Assembly: GCF_001921865.1 (NCBI RefSeq)
Contig: NZ_MSCT01000020.1
Coordinates: 703,497 to 767,496, forward strand
DNA length: 64,000 nt
Reading direction: 5' to 3'
From: Pseudomonas chlororaphis
GTDB lineage: Bacteria; Pseudomonadota; Gammaproteobacteria; Pseudomonadales; Pseudomonadaceae
Positions 18,256 through 25,990 of the stretch are shown piece by piece. Each line of letters begins with the position of its first letter. The first letter of the stretch is position 1. The translations under genes and the position numbers were made by a program. The notes beneath the pieces were generated by a model. That model did no database searches. It was not told the DNA's origin and was given only the letters and a program-made list of their open reading frames with translations.

Positions 18256-19419
18256 TCAAGGCGCGGTTTCAGGCTGCGGCAGGCCGCCCAGCGCCCTCGC
18301 CTTGCCCGGCCGGCCCCAGCGCTGCATGACCGGGCGCTCGACAAAATTGAACAGCAGCCAGCCGCCGAGCACCGACAGGGCGAAGGTCGCCGCGACGATC
18401 AGGGTGGCCGTGGCGTTGTCGAACAGACGGCCGCCAAGCAACTGCGTGGCCAGCGTCATGATCAGCAGATGGATCATGTAGAAACCGAACGAGATCTCCC
18501 CCAGCCAGACCATCCAGCGGCTGTTGAGCAGCCCCTTGCGATCCTGCAGGTCGCTGGCGGCGATGGCGGTGATCAGCGCGGCGATCGGCGCCAGCGTCAC
18601 CAGGTTGAGGCTGTACTGGAACAGCACGTACATGGCCGCCACATAACTCACGACCAACAGCGCGAACGCCCAGGACACGCTCAACTCGATCCAGCGCCCG
18701 GCCATGAGGATGCGCGCCATGAGCATGCCCAGCACGAACTCGAACAGCCGCGCGGGCGGGAAGTAATAGGCCCACCACCATTGGCTCAGGGAAATCGGGT
18801 ACTCGTTGATCAGCGGCGTGGCGGGCGCCAGCAGGCGGATCGCCACTTGCGTCAGGGCCAGGCCGGCGACCATCGCCCAGGCCCAGTGCCACAGGCGTTC
18901 CTCGGAGATCTTCCAGACCAGCTTGAGCGCCAGCGGAAACAGCAGGTAGAAGAACATCTCGCAGCACAGCGACCAGGACGGGCCGTTGACGCTGAGGAAG
19001 GTGTCCATCCGCGGAATCCACGAATGCACCAGCAGCAGGTTGGGCAACCAGATCGCCACGCTGGCGGCCGGCACGCTGAACAACAGCATCGCCAGCAACC
19101 AGGTGACGATGTGGTTGGGGTAGATCTTCAGCAACCGGCGCCGCCAGAAGCCGGTCAGGCTGTCGCCCTTGCGTGCGGACCAGGTGATCACGAAACCGCT
19201 GAGCACGAAAAAGAACGACACGCCAAGCCAGCCGCCACCGCTGAAGAGGCGCTGGAAGACGTTGATCACGTCGCTGTCGGCGTAGGGGTTGAAACCGATG
19301 ATGCGGGTCAGCGACGCGTGAAACATGAACACCATCGCCGCGGCGAGAAAGCGTATTCCCGTGAGCGAGTCCAGCTTGCTGTGCACATGCGAGTGGTAGA
19401 GCTCTGCTTTTTTCATCAT
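18256..19419 (-). CDS. Membrane acyltransferase (acyltransferase-3 / OafA family)
   Basis: A 387-residue multi-helix protein with the family opening LDSLTGIRFLAAAMVFMFH, where the histidine aligns with the catalytic one, followed by GVSFFFVLSGFVITW and WSLCCEMFFYLLFPL. The C-terminal EISFGFYMIHLLIM is also typical. The family O-acetylates cell-surface sugars, lipid-linked sugars or secreted metabolites. It ends 41 bases before the RND adaptor on the same strand, which suggests one transcript, an unusual pairing. What it acylates is unknown. Confidence 0.85.
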   Translation of the reverse strand: MMKKAELYHSHVHSKLDSLTGIRFLAAAMVFMFHASLTRIIGFNPYADSDVINVFQRLFSGGGWLGVSFFFVLSGFVITWSARKGDSLTGFWRRRLLKIYPNHIVTWLLAMLLFSVPAASVAIWLPNLLLVHSWIPRMDTFLSVNGPSWSLCCEMFFYLLFPLALKLVWKISEERLWHWAWAMVAGLALTQVAIRLLAPATPLINEYPISLSQWWWAYYFPPARLFEFVLGMLMARILMAGRWIELSVSWAFALLVVSYVAAMYVLFQYSLNLVTLAPIAALITAIAASDLQDRKGLLNSRWMVWLGEISFGFYMIHLLIMTLATQLLGGRLFDNATATLIVAATFALSVLGGWLLFNFVERPVMQRWGRPGKARALGGLPQPETAP

Positions 19420-19580
19420 CCGATCCCCGTAGAGTCACGGCGCGCCCGACCACGCCTGCGCGTGTCGAGCGTGCTCCCGATAAAAAACCATCAATGGCGT
19501 TGCGCGCTTGCAGGCAATGTTGCGAGGGGTACGGCAATGCAGATCGCTGAGCGAACCGTCTGTTTTTCGATGTTCATGCG

Positions 19581-19606
19581 GCCGGCCCCCGGTGGCGGGG
19601 GCCGGC
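19581..19606. terminator. GC-rich hairpin after the serine hydrolase gene
   Basis: A perfect 10-bp stem (GCCGGCCCCC / GGGGGCCGGC) with a 6-base loop, seven bases past the hydrolase stop. No T run follows on the minus strand, so it may slow or protect the transcript rather than act as a classic terminator. The rest of 19420-19612 shows nothing clear. Confidence 0.5.
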
Positions 19607-19612
19607 GCGGGG

Positions 19613-20803
19613 TCACTGGCCGTAGACGGCGTTGCACAGGTCTACGGTGAACTGGCCGAACATGCCTTCGAAGGCGGTGTTGGTGAACGCGACCACGGTC
19701 AGTTGCTGCGCCGGGTCGACGAACCACGAGTGCCCGTAGGCGCCGCCCAGGCGCCAGCTGCCGGCCGACTCGGCGGTCTGCGCCGCGGCCGGGTCCTTGA
19801 GCACGGTGAAACCCAGGCCGAAGCCGCGGCCGGGCCAGTTTTCCAGTTCCAGGTCGCCGGTCTGGTTGCGGGTCATCTCATCCACCAGCGCCTTGGGCAA
19901 CAGCGGCGCGCCGCCCTTGCGCAGGGTCTCCAGCAGGGTCAGGAACTCGCCGGCGCTACCGACCAGGCCGGAGCCGCCGGAGTCATAGGCGTTGGGGTCG
20001 AGCGCCCGGGCCGGGTCCAGCTTGATGCCGATGGTGCCCTCGAAGACCGGGATCACCTCCAGGTCCTCGATGCGGTGCGGCCGCGGCTGATCGTTCAGGT
20101 AGGCCGCGGTCAGGCGCTCGACGTCCGTCACCTTGAAGCTGGTGTCGTGCAGTTGCAGGGGCTGGACCACCAGTTGGTCGATCGCCACGGCGAGGCTGCT
20201 GCCATGCACCGCGGCGATCAGCCCGCCCAGCACGTCGGTGGCGATCGAGTAGCCCCAGCCGTTGCCGGGCGGGTACTGCAACGGGATCTGGCCCAGGCGG
20301 CGCAGGTTCTCCTCCAGCGTCAGCGCGTTGCGCTCCAGGCCGTCGGACACCCCGGCGTCCTGATAAGGACCGCCCGCGGCGCTTTCCAGGAAACCGTAGG
20401 ACAGGCCGGCGGTATGGCTCAGCAGCTGGCGCAGGGTGATGGTCGCCGGCTGGCCGTCGCCCAGGGTTGGCTTGAAATACGGCAGCCAGCGGCTGATGTC
20501 GTCGTCCAGCTGGATCTTGCCCTGGGCGACCAGCACCAGCGCCGCCACCGAGGCAATCGGCTTGGACACCGACGACAGCCGGAACAAGGCATTTTCGCGC
20601 ATCGGCACTTGCGCTTCCCGGTCGGCCAGGCCGGCCGCGCGGTGGTAGATCACCTGGCCCTGGTGGGCCACCAGCACCACCGCGCCCACCAGGCGCTGGT
20701 CGTGCAGGGTCTGTTCGAGCACGGCATCGATCCGTGAGGCCACCTGGGCGGGCTCGAACGAGCGAAGCGAATGTAGCTGGCGAAGCGGTTCGTTGACTGA
20801 CAT
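19613..20803 (-). CDS. Serine hydrolase, class C beta-lactamase-like (EstB-type esterase)
   Basis: A 396-residue protein of the beta-lactamase/penicillin-binding-like family. The nucleophile motif S-x-x-K is present as SSVSKP, the second motif reads GWGYSIATD (Tyr present, Asn replaced), and the third region is GGAYGHSWFVDP. This pattern fits esterases such as EstB better than true AmpC enzymes. There is no clear signal peptide from the ATG at 20803, so it is probably cytoplasmic. That start is preferred to an upstream frame because it gives a normal family N-terminus and GGTCAGGT precedes it. It is divergent from a LysR gene. Confidence 0.85.
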   Translation of the reverse strand: MSVNEPLRQLHSLRSFEPAQVASRIDAVLEQTLHDQRLVGAVVLVAHQGQVIYHRAAGLADREAQVPMRENALFRLSSVSKPIASVAALVLVAQGKIQLDDDISRWLPYFKPTLGDGQPATITLRQLLSHTAGLSYGFLESAAGGPYQDAGVSDGLERNALTLEENLRRLGQIPLQYPPGNGWGYSIATDVLGGLIAAVHGSSLAVAIDQLVVQPLQLHDTSFKVTDVERLTAAYLNDQPRPHRIEDLEVIPVFEGTIGIKLDPARALDPNAYDSGGSGLVGSAGEFLTLLETLRKGGAPLLPKALVDEMTRNQTGDLELENWPGRGFGLGFTVLKDPAAAQTAESAGSWRLGGAYGHSWFVDPAQQLTVVAFTNTAFEGMFGQFTVDLCNAVYGQ

Positions 20804-20895
20804 ACCTGACCCCAAACTGTTGAATGGCAGAGCTGGATGTAGCGATAGTAGAACCGGCCACCGTAGGGAAACAGAGGTTACAATTCCGGGGTCCA

Positions 20896-20911
20896 CGGAC
20901 CTTTTTGTCCG
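20896..20911. promoter_or_regulatory. Inverted repeat between serine hydrolase and LysR genes
   Basis: CGGAC and GTCCG flank a 6-base T-rich spacer in the divergent intergenic region (20804-20929), just ahead of the LysR ribosome site. It is a candidate site for autoregulation or shared control. Confidence 0.3.
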
Positions 20912-20929
20912 CAATCAAAGGAGTGAGCG

Positions 20930-21817
20930 TTGGATAAGCTCAATGGCATCACGGTGTTCGTCCAGGTCGCCGAGAGCCGCAGTTTCGTAGGCGCGGGCCG
21001 CTTGCTCGGGGTCTCCGCCTCGGCCGTGGGCAAGAGCATTGCCCGCCTGGAAGAGAAACTCGGCACCCGGCTGTTCCACCGCAATACCCGCAGCATCAAC
21101 CTGACCAGCGAGGGCTCGCTGTTCCTGGAACGCTGCCGGCGGGTGCTCAACGAACTGGAGGCGGCCGAACAGGAACTCTCCAGCTCCAGCGAGGCCCCGC
21201 GCGGCAAATTGCGCATCAGCCTGCCGCTGCTCGGCGACGTGCTGTTCATGCACCTCTCGCGCTTCATGCAGCGTTATCCGGACATCCAGCTGGAACTGGA
21301 CTTCACCGACCGCCTGGTGGACGTGGTCGAGGAAGGCTTCGACGCCGTGCTGCGCACCGGCCAGTTGCACGACTCGCGGCTGATGGCCAGGAAGCTGGAC
21401 AGCTTCGGCTTCTACCTGGTGGGCGCGCCCAGTTACTTTGACCGCTACGGTCACCCGGGCACGGTGGAACAACTGCAAGACCACCACTGCCTGCATTACA
21501 AACTGCCGTCGACCGGCAAGCTGGAAAAATGGCCGCTGACGGGGCTCGCCGAAGGCACCGAATTGAAGGTCCCGGCGACCATGGTCTGCAATAACCTCGA
21601 CATGCTGATCCACATGGCCCGCCAGGGCCTGGGCATTGCCTGCGTCCCCGAATTCGCGGTGCGCGAAGGGCTGGATGCCGGCGAGCTGATATCGATCCTG
21701 CCCGAGCGGGTGCAGCGCACCCTGAACATCCAGGTGGTCTGGCCCTCGAGCCGGCATCTCACGCCGAAGCTGCGGGCGTTCATTGACTTTATCTGTGGTG
21801 GCGAGGGGCGGGGGTGA
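20930..21817 (+). CDS. LysR-family transcriptional regulator
   Basis: A 295-residue LysR regulator: LNGITVFVQVAESRSFVGAGRLLGVSASAVGKSIARLEEKLGTRLF is a textbook helix-turn-helix region and the rest is the periplasmic-binding-fold effector domain (GKLRISLPLLGD, GFDAVLRTG). The start is a TTG with AAAGGAG 6 bases upstream; no nearby ATG fits. It is divergent from the serine hydrolase, the usual arrangement for a LysR gene and its target. Confidence 0.9.
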   Translation: MDKLNGITVFVQVAESRSFVGAGRLLGVSASAVGKSIARLEEKLGTRLFHRNTRSINLTSEGSLFLERCRRVLNELEAAEQELSSSSEAPRGKLRISLPLLGDVLFMHLSRFMQRYPDIQLELDFTDRLVDVVEEGFDAVLRTGQLHDSRLMARKLDSFGFYLVGAPSYFDRYGHPGTVEQLQDHHCLHYKLPSTGKLEKWPLTGLAEGTELKVPATMVCNNLDMLIHMARQGLGIACVPEFAVREGLDAGELISILPERVQRTLNIQVVWPSSRHLTPKLRAFIDFICGGEGRG

Positions 21818-21993
21818 GGGTTGTCGGCTTCAAGTATCGATGCGGCCAATGACCGCCGAGACGGCTCGACTGAAAGCCGGTCGCTTGCCGTATCGGCGGC
21901 GGGGAAACGCATGGGGTTGGTTTTAACCGCTTCCTGATCCCGTACCGGCGACGCCGGTCGCGAGCAACCTGCAAGGCCGCGCGGGCCTGCAAG

Positions 21994-22015
21994 TCGATGG
22001 AGCTCGGGCTCCATC
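21994..22015. repeat. Hairpin downstream of the alpha/beta hydrolase gene
   Basis: A perfect 9-bp stem (CGATGGAGC / GCTCCATCG) with a 4-base loop TCGG, between the convergent LysR and hydrolase genes. No T run, so a weak or atypical terminator. The remainder of 21818-22024 shows nothing else. Confidence 0.45.
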
Positions 22016-22024
22016 GGTTCGGGT

Positions 22025-22819
22025 TCACTGCCCCAGCAGAAACTGCAGGGTGTTCTCTACGAAATTGACGGGGGTCTCAAGCATCGGGCAATGCCCGCAA
22101 TGCTCAAGGCGGGTGTAGGTCGAGCCCATGATGTTGTCGAGCATCTCGAACTGATGGCTTTCGTGTATCAGCTTGTCCTGCGCGCCCCAGACAATATGGG
22201 TCGGAGCGCTGATGTGCTTGAGGCGATTGTAGATATCGACGGTCAGGTCAACCTCCCACTGACGCACCAGCGCTTCCCGAGGTTGCCCTGGCCCACCTTC
22301 AGCAATAGAGGCGGCTACCTGGCTCAACGCTCCGCCCTGAATGGAGTCCTCGCCCAAGGCCAGGAAGTACAGCGACTTCACCAGAAGCTCCCGGTCCTCT
22401 ATGGCATGGCACCATGCAAGAGCCATGGAAATGACTGCTTGCGTGTAAGTCCCCAACCTTGACGTGGTATCGACCAATGTCAGGCTGGCAACGCGCTGCG
22501 GAGCCAGGAGCGCCAGCTCCTGCGCAATCATGCCACCCAGGGAATGGCCCATGACATGCGCCCGCGAAGAACCTGCCGCGTCCAGGACAGCACGCGCATC
22601 CTTGGCGAGATCTTGCAGTGCATAACCGGTGGCGCAGAGGCTGCTTTCTCCCGAATCACGATTGTCGAAGGCAATCGTCCTGAAGTGTTTGGCCAGATCG
22701 GCGCGCACCAGGGACCAGAGCGTACGATCGGCCGCAGTACCGGCGATCAACAAAAGATCGGGGCCTTGGCCTTGGATATCGAAGACCAGTTCTATGTTGT
22801 CTCTGTATACGCTTGACAT
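22025..22819 (-). CDS. Alpha/beta hydrolase (3-oxoadipate enol-lactonase-like)
   Basis: A 264-residue alpha/beta hydrolase with all catalytic parts visible: nucleophile elbow GHSLGG, a likely acid in VWGAQDKLIHESH, and the histidine in LEHCGHCPMLETP. The oxyanion strand is LLLIAGTAADRTLW, and FDNRDSGES matches many lactonase and esterase members. It is intact, in contrast to the fold-mate at 3034-3810. It is transcribed alone, away from a region that holds a TetR-like operator and what looks like a decayed regulator. Confidence 0.85.
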   Translation of the reverse strand: MSSVYRDNIELVFDIQGQGPDLLLIAGTAADRTLWSLVRADLAKHFRTIAFDNRDSGESSLCATGYALQDLAKDARAVLDAAGSSRAHVMGHSLGGMIAQELALLAPQRVASLTLVDTTSRLGTYTQAVISMALAWCHAIEDRELLVKSLYFLALGEDSIQGGALSQVAASIAEGGPGQPREALVRQWEVDLTVDIYNRLKHISAPTHIVWGAQDKLIHESHQFEMLDNIMGSTYTRLEHCGHCPMLETPVNFVENTLQFLLGQ

Positions 22820-22920
22820 GGATATGGCGCTCCGCCTTGGGAAATTGTCCCGCTATTTTTATGGCGCGCGCGGAAGGCGGATAGCCATGGAAACGGTAAC
22901 TTCTTGTTCTGTTTTTTTGT

Positions 22921-22935
22921 ACGGACGTCGTCCGT
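22921..22935. promoter_or_regulatory. TetR-type palindromic operator candidate
   Basis: Perfect 6-bp arms ACGGAC / GTCCGT separated by GTC. Flanking TTGT and TTTGTA extend the symmetry loosely, a pattern common for TetR-family sites. It lies about 100 bases upstream of the alpha/beta hydrolase start, on its promoter side. Confidence 0.45.
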
Positions 22936-22939
22936 TTGT

Positions 22940-23062
22940 ATGGCGGCTCCTCGCCCAGTCGGCTCTTGAGCAATAGGCAGGGGGCTTGAACATGCCATCG
23001 TTAATGCGGTCCTCGACACCACGATCCGCCCGAAGCCGCGGGTAGAGCCAAAGCACTCTTCA
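22940..23062 (+). pseudogene. Possible remnant of a TetR-family regulator N-terminus
   Basis: The plus-strand frame from the ATG at 22940 reads MAAPRPVGS, then an in-frame TGA, then AIGRGLEHAIVNAVLDTTIR. The last part looks like helix 1 of a TetR DNA-binding domain (compare the common pattern xRAIVDAVLDTL). After that the frame loses any family resemblance. It would have been divergent from the alpha/beta hydrolase gene across a TetR-like operator, the usual layout. The match is short, so this is tentative. Confidence 0.3.
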
Positions 23063-23206
23063 CGCAGGTCAAGACCGAAGGCGAAAGGTTCCCCAACGTC
23101 CACTTTCGGCGCATCAACGTAAGGTTCTTCGCTTTCTATTGAGCGACTTTTCCTAGAAACTCCCACCCGCTTGCGCCTGCAAAACCTGCTCTCTAGGCTC
23201 GGTCTG

Positions 23207-23421
23207 TCACTGCTTATTCAGTGATCGGGTTTAGCAGCTCGGAGCTTCACATTGGGCGCATCGAAGTCACCTGTCGGTAGATTCTTTCTGCCTGTCATGG
23301 CGGCTGTGCGCAGGGCACCTTCGGGTGCGCCGGTTTTCCAATGTGACCGGCCTGCTAACCTGCGTACAGCTGCCACCCACTCGTTTAGCAGCGACATCTG
23401 GCAGCTCCACTCACGTTGGAG
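23207..23421 (+). promoter_or_regulatory. Structured 5' leader of the DUF6124 gene (candidate RNA regulatory element)
   Basis: Five hairpins or helices can be drawn: TCACTG 23207-23212 with CAGTGA 23219-23224; a long-range helix of 23228-23237 (GGTTTAGCAG, one bulge) with 23352-23360 (CTGCTAACC); GCACC 23315-23319 with GGTGC 23324-23328 closing a TTCG tetraloop; CCGGT 23330-23334 with ACCGG 23346-23350; and AGCTGCCA 23368-23375 with TGGCAGCT 23399-23406. CTGCTAA at 23352 can instead pair with a second TTAGCAG at 23385-23391. CTCCA 23405-23409 can pair with TGGAG 23417-23421, hiding the ribosome site. These exclusive pairings suggest a switch. Confidence 0.6.
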
Positions 23422-23428
23422 ATGCACC

Positions 23429-23803
23429 ATGAAAAAGCTGGTCCCCGATCCGCCCCTGTCCGGGCAATTCAGAAACCCCGAACACGACCTCGCCACCCAG
23501 CGCATTCGCCTGGCCCTGGCGTCGAATACGCCTGAAACCTCTATCCTCGGCAGCCTGAAAGACACCGCCGCGGCAGCCGTGGGCCGCGATGCCTTGTTCA
23601 ACGTCCGCCCCGGCGTCAGTGCCGAAGAAGCCTTGGTCCATGTGTCGCTACTGCTGGATTGCGCGGTGCAGGTCAGCGACGAGATCAGCGAGCGCGCCAG
23701 CGGCGTGGAACGCGGGTTGATCTGGTCGATGATCCATTCGGTGGAAATGGCCAATGCCGTGGTAAGCGCCCTGCTCGATGCCAACCAGCCCCAGGCGCGC
23801 TAG
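23429..23803 (+). CDS. DUF6124 (DUF3077-like) family protein
   Basis: A 124-residue soluble protein starting MKKLVPDPPLSG, the opening I associate with the Pseudomonas DUF3077/DUF6124 family. The conserved part is FNVRPGVSAEEALVHVSLLLDCAVQVSDE ... LIWSMIHSVEMANAVVSALL, mostly helical. No function is known for the family. GGAG at 23418 fixes the ATG at 23429; the frame is open far upstream, but that sequence is the structured leader. A terminator follows, so the unit is monocistronic. Confidence 0.8.
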   Translation: MKKLVPDPPLSGQFRNPEHDLATQRIRLALASNTPETSILGSLKDTAAAAVGRDALFNVRPGVSAEEALVHVSLLLDCAVQVSDEISERASGVERGLIWSMIHSVEMANAVVSALLDANQPQAR

Positions 23804-23815
23804 GGACGACTGAAT

Positions 23816-23843
23816 ACGGGGCCGCATCTACGGGCCCCGTTTT
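23816..23843 (+). terminator. Rho-independent terminator after the DUF6124 gene
   Basis: Stem ACGGGGCC / GGCCCCGT (8 bp) with a 9-base loop followed by TTTT, 12 bases after the stop codon. Confidence 0.85.
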
Positions 23844-24008
23844 GGCCGGATGCTCTCCCCTCGCCCGAATGCCCCGCCTTCGCAATCAAGCAGTGGCAAA
23901 AAGATATCGCTACAATCCTGCGCTTCCACGCCAAGGCGCCCCTCGAGCAACGGGGTCCACCTCGCTCTGCCAGCCCCTTGCCGGCATGACCCCGTGAGAA
24001 CCAAGGAC

Positions 24009-25184
24009 ATGGTGCTGCACATTCCGACCCTGCAACTGGTTTGCGTTTTTGTCTTCTGCCTCATGGGGCTGTTGAGCATCCACGCGTGGCTGCGGGAAAC
24101 CCGCGAGCGCTCGCTGGCGTACCTGGGCAGCATGATGCTGCTGGCGGCCGCGGGCATGCTGCTGACCGGCCTGCGCGGGCTGGGAATCGATGTGGTGCCG
24201 CTGGTGCTGGCCAATGTGCTGCTATTGCTGAGCGCGGGGATGAACTGGACCGCGATGCGCGTGTTCGCCGGGCGCCTGCCGCACCTGCCGGGCCTGTTCG
24301 CCGGCGCGGCCCTGTGGCTGCTGCTGTGCCTGGTGCCGGCGTTCTACGGGTCGATGTCCACGCGGGTATCGGTGTATTCGGCACTGGTGACGGCTTATGG
24401 GGTGCTGACGGCGTTGGAGTTCTGGCGCAGCCGCCGGCAGCTGGAAGTCGCCTATGTACCGGCACTGCTGCTGACCCTGCTGCACACGGCCTTTTATGCC
24501 GTGCGGGCCTTTGCCGATAAAGGGCTGGCGTTCGATAACGCGCTGTCGGGCAGCGGCCAGGGCGTATCGTTTTTTTCCCTGATGCTGTTCGAGGCGATGC
24601 TGTACGTGATCGGCATCGCCTACGTGACCCTGGCGATGGTCAAGGAGCGCGCGGAGCTACGCTTCAAGGCCGCCGCCTTCAGCGATGCGCTGACCGGCGT
24701 GGGCAACCGTCGGGCGTTCATGACCCGGGGCGAACGGAGCCTGCTCGACAGCCAGCGCCGTGGCGCCGGCGCGGCCCTGCTGCTGTGCGACCTGGACCAC
24801 TTCAAGCGCCTGAACGACACCTACGGCCACCAAACGGGCGACCAGGCGCTGATCGCTTTTGGTCAATTGGCCCTGGCCAACCTGCGCCCGCAGGACGTGT
24901 TCGGCCGTATCGGCGGCGAGGAGTTTGCCTGCCTGTTGCCGGAGACCGACGAGCGCCAGGCGGTGCAGGTCGCGGAGCGCCTTCGCCGGGGGTTCTCGGA
25001 GTTGGCAATGCTCGAGCCGGGGCTGCTCAGCGTCAGCATCGGCGTGGTGACCACCCAGGATGTCGGGCACGACCTTTCGCGCTTGCTGTCGGAGGCCGAC
25101 CAGGCGCTGTACACCGCCAAGGGCAAGGGCCGCAATCGCGTCCAGACCCGGCTTCGCGAACGCTGCGCCAGCAGCCTCTGCTGA
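24009..25184 (+). CDS. Membrane-anchored diguanylate cyclase (GGDEF)
   Basis: A 391-residue protein with about six to seven predicted membrane segments in the first 215 residues (VCVFVFCLMGLLSIHAWL to LYVIGIAYVTLAMV) and a C-terminal GGDEF domain. The active site reads GGEEF in GRIGGEEFACLL, and an RPQD lies five residues before it, matching the RxxD inhibitory site. FSDALTGVGNRRAF and LDHFKRLNDTYGH are the substrate-binding segments. It should make cyclic di-GMP from GTP with product inhibition. The sensory membrane part has no family I can name. AAGGAC precedes the chosen ATG. Confidence 0.9.
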   Translation: MVLHIPTLQLVCVFVFCLMGLLSIHAWLRETRERSLAYLGSMMLLAAAGMLLTGLRGLGIDVVPLVLANVLLLLSAGMNWTAMRVFAGRLPHLPGLFAGAALWLLLCLVPAFYGSMSTRVSVYSALVTAYGVLTALEFWRSRRQLEVAYVPALLLTLLHTAFYAVRAFADKGLAFDNALSGSGQGVSFFSLMLFEAMLYVIGIAYVTLAMVKERAELRFKAAAFSDALTGVGNRRAFMTRGERSLLDSQRRGAGAALLLCDLDHFKRLNDTYGHQTGDQALIAFGQLALANLRPQDVFGRIGGEEFACLLPETDERQAVQVAERLRRGFSELAMLEPGLLSVSIGVVTTQDVGHDLSRLLSEADQALYTAKGKGRNRVQTRLRERCASSLC

Positions 25185-25185
25185 T

Positions 25186-25479
25186 TTACCCGGCCCCGTG
25201 CACGCGCGCGGTCATGTCCAGGCCCAGGGCGCGCATCACCGCCAGCAGGGTTTTCAGGGTCGGGTTGCCCTTTTCGCTGAACGAGCGGTACAGCTGCTCG
25301 CGGGACAGCCCGGTCTCGTGAGCGAGTTCGGTCATGCCCTTGGCCCGGGCCACCACCCCCAGGGCCTTGGCGATGTAGCCGGCATCGCCGGTCTCGAAGG
25401 CGTCCGCCATGAACAGGGCGATGGCTTGCGGGTCGCGCAGGGCCGTGGCGGGGTCATAGTCGAAAAGCGGTTCATTCAT
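25186..25479 (-). CDS. Antitoxin of a RelE/HigB-type module (helix-turn-helix, addiction module antidote)
   Basis: A 97-residue DNA-binding antidote: ALGVVARAKGMTELAHETGLSREQLYRSFSEKGNPTLKTLLAVMRALGLDM is the helix-turn-helix of the COG3636-type antidotes. The N-terminal segment FDPATALRDPQAIALFMADAF-like sequence is typical. It would neutralise the toxin encoded just upstream and repress the pair. The ATG overlaps the toxin stop (ATGA) and has GGAG upstream. Confidence 0.88.
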   Translation of the reverse strand: MNEPLFDYDPATALRDPQAIALFMADAFETGDAGYIAKALGVVARAKGMTELAHETGLSREQLYRSFSEKGNPTLKTLLAVMRALGLDMTARVHGAG

Positions 25480-25775
25480 GATGGGCTCCAGCGACGGGCC
25501 AGGTAGCAGGCCCGTTCGATATCGTGGCGCTGGCGACTTTTGTCGCCGCCACACAGCAGGATGACGAGTTGAAGGCCGTGCTGCTGGAAATAAACCCGAT
25601 AGCCCGGCCCGTAATGGATGCGCAACTCACTCACGCCCTCGCCCACCGGCGATACATCCCCGGGCAGGCCGTTGGCCAAGCGAAAAATACGCGCCGCAAT
25701 CGCTGCCCTGGCTCTGGAATCCTTGAGCCTGCGTTCCCACTCCATAAAGGTCGCGGTCTGTTTGATCTCGATCAT
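25476..25775 (-). CDS. Toxin of a RelE/HigB-type module
   Basis: A 99-residue protein of the small RelE/ParE superfamily (COG3657-type killer protein): IKQTATFMEWERRLKDSRARAAIAARI, then GVSELRIHYGPGYRVYFQQ and LLCGGDKSRQRHDIERAC. Arg, Tyr and Lys positions expected for an mRNA-cleaving RelE fold are present. The toxin precedes the antitoxin, as in HigBA. No ribosome site is visible before its ATG, and a -10-like TAAAAT sits only 12 bases upstream, so the transcript may be nearly leaderless. Confidence 0.88.
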   Translation of the reverse strand: MIEIKQTATFMEWERRLKDSRARAAIAARIFRLANGLPGDVSPVGEGVSELRIHYGPGYRVYFQQHGLQLVILLCGGDKSRQRHDIERACYLARRWSPS

Positions 25776-25787
25776 GCAGCGATTGTG

Positions 25788-25812
25788 ATTTTAAGACTAC
25801 ACCTTCCGGAAG
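25788..25812 (-). promoter_or_regulatory. Candidate promoter and operator of the toxin-antitoxin pair
   Basis: On the minus strand TAAAAT (25788-25793) is a plausible -10, and directly upstream lies the perfect 10-base palindrome CTTCCGGAAG (25803-25812), which overlaps the spacer/-35 area. The antidote could bind it for autorepression. The rest of 25776-25990 shows nothing clear. Confidence 0.35.
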
Positions 25813-25990
25813 CGGATTTGTATTGCAAGGCACTGCCAAAACGCAGCCCCGCGACAAACGATCAATAGCGCTAACCGTGCTCCCATGTTGAAATCGAACA
25901 CCCCGCAATGGCGTGACTGTGCTTGAGGGCCGCCGTTCGATGCCCTGGACGGCGCCTCGCACCCCATCGCCCCAGTAAGGACACCGCCCC

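Larger units (their letters stand above)
22820..23206. other. Intergenic region with no intact gene
   Basis: These 387 bases contain no intact gene. Composition is lower in GC than the neighbours. The stretch holds a strong palindrome at 22921-22935 and a possible regulator remnant at 22940-23062, both listed separately. The end probably carries the promoter for the DUF6124 leader (TTGCGC at 23171, TAGGCT at 23194, 17-base spacer, weak match). Confidence 0.6.

Noticed and set aside
19581..19606. Strong GC hairpin as a classic terminator
   Set aside because: It has a 10-bp stem but no T run on either side, so it is listed only as a hairpin with moderate confidence.
22792..23166. A 124-codon minus-strand frame in the gap upstream of the alpha/beta hydrolase
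   Set aside because: It has no ribosome site and no recognisable domain, and it overlaps the hydrolase start and the palindrome. The opposite strand offers a better, though tentative, explanation.
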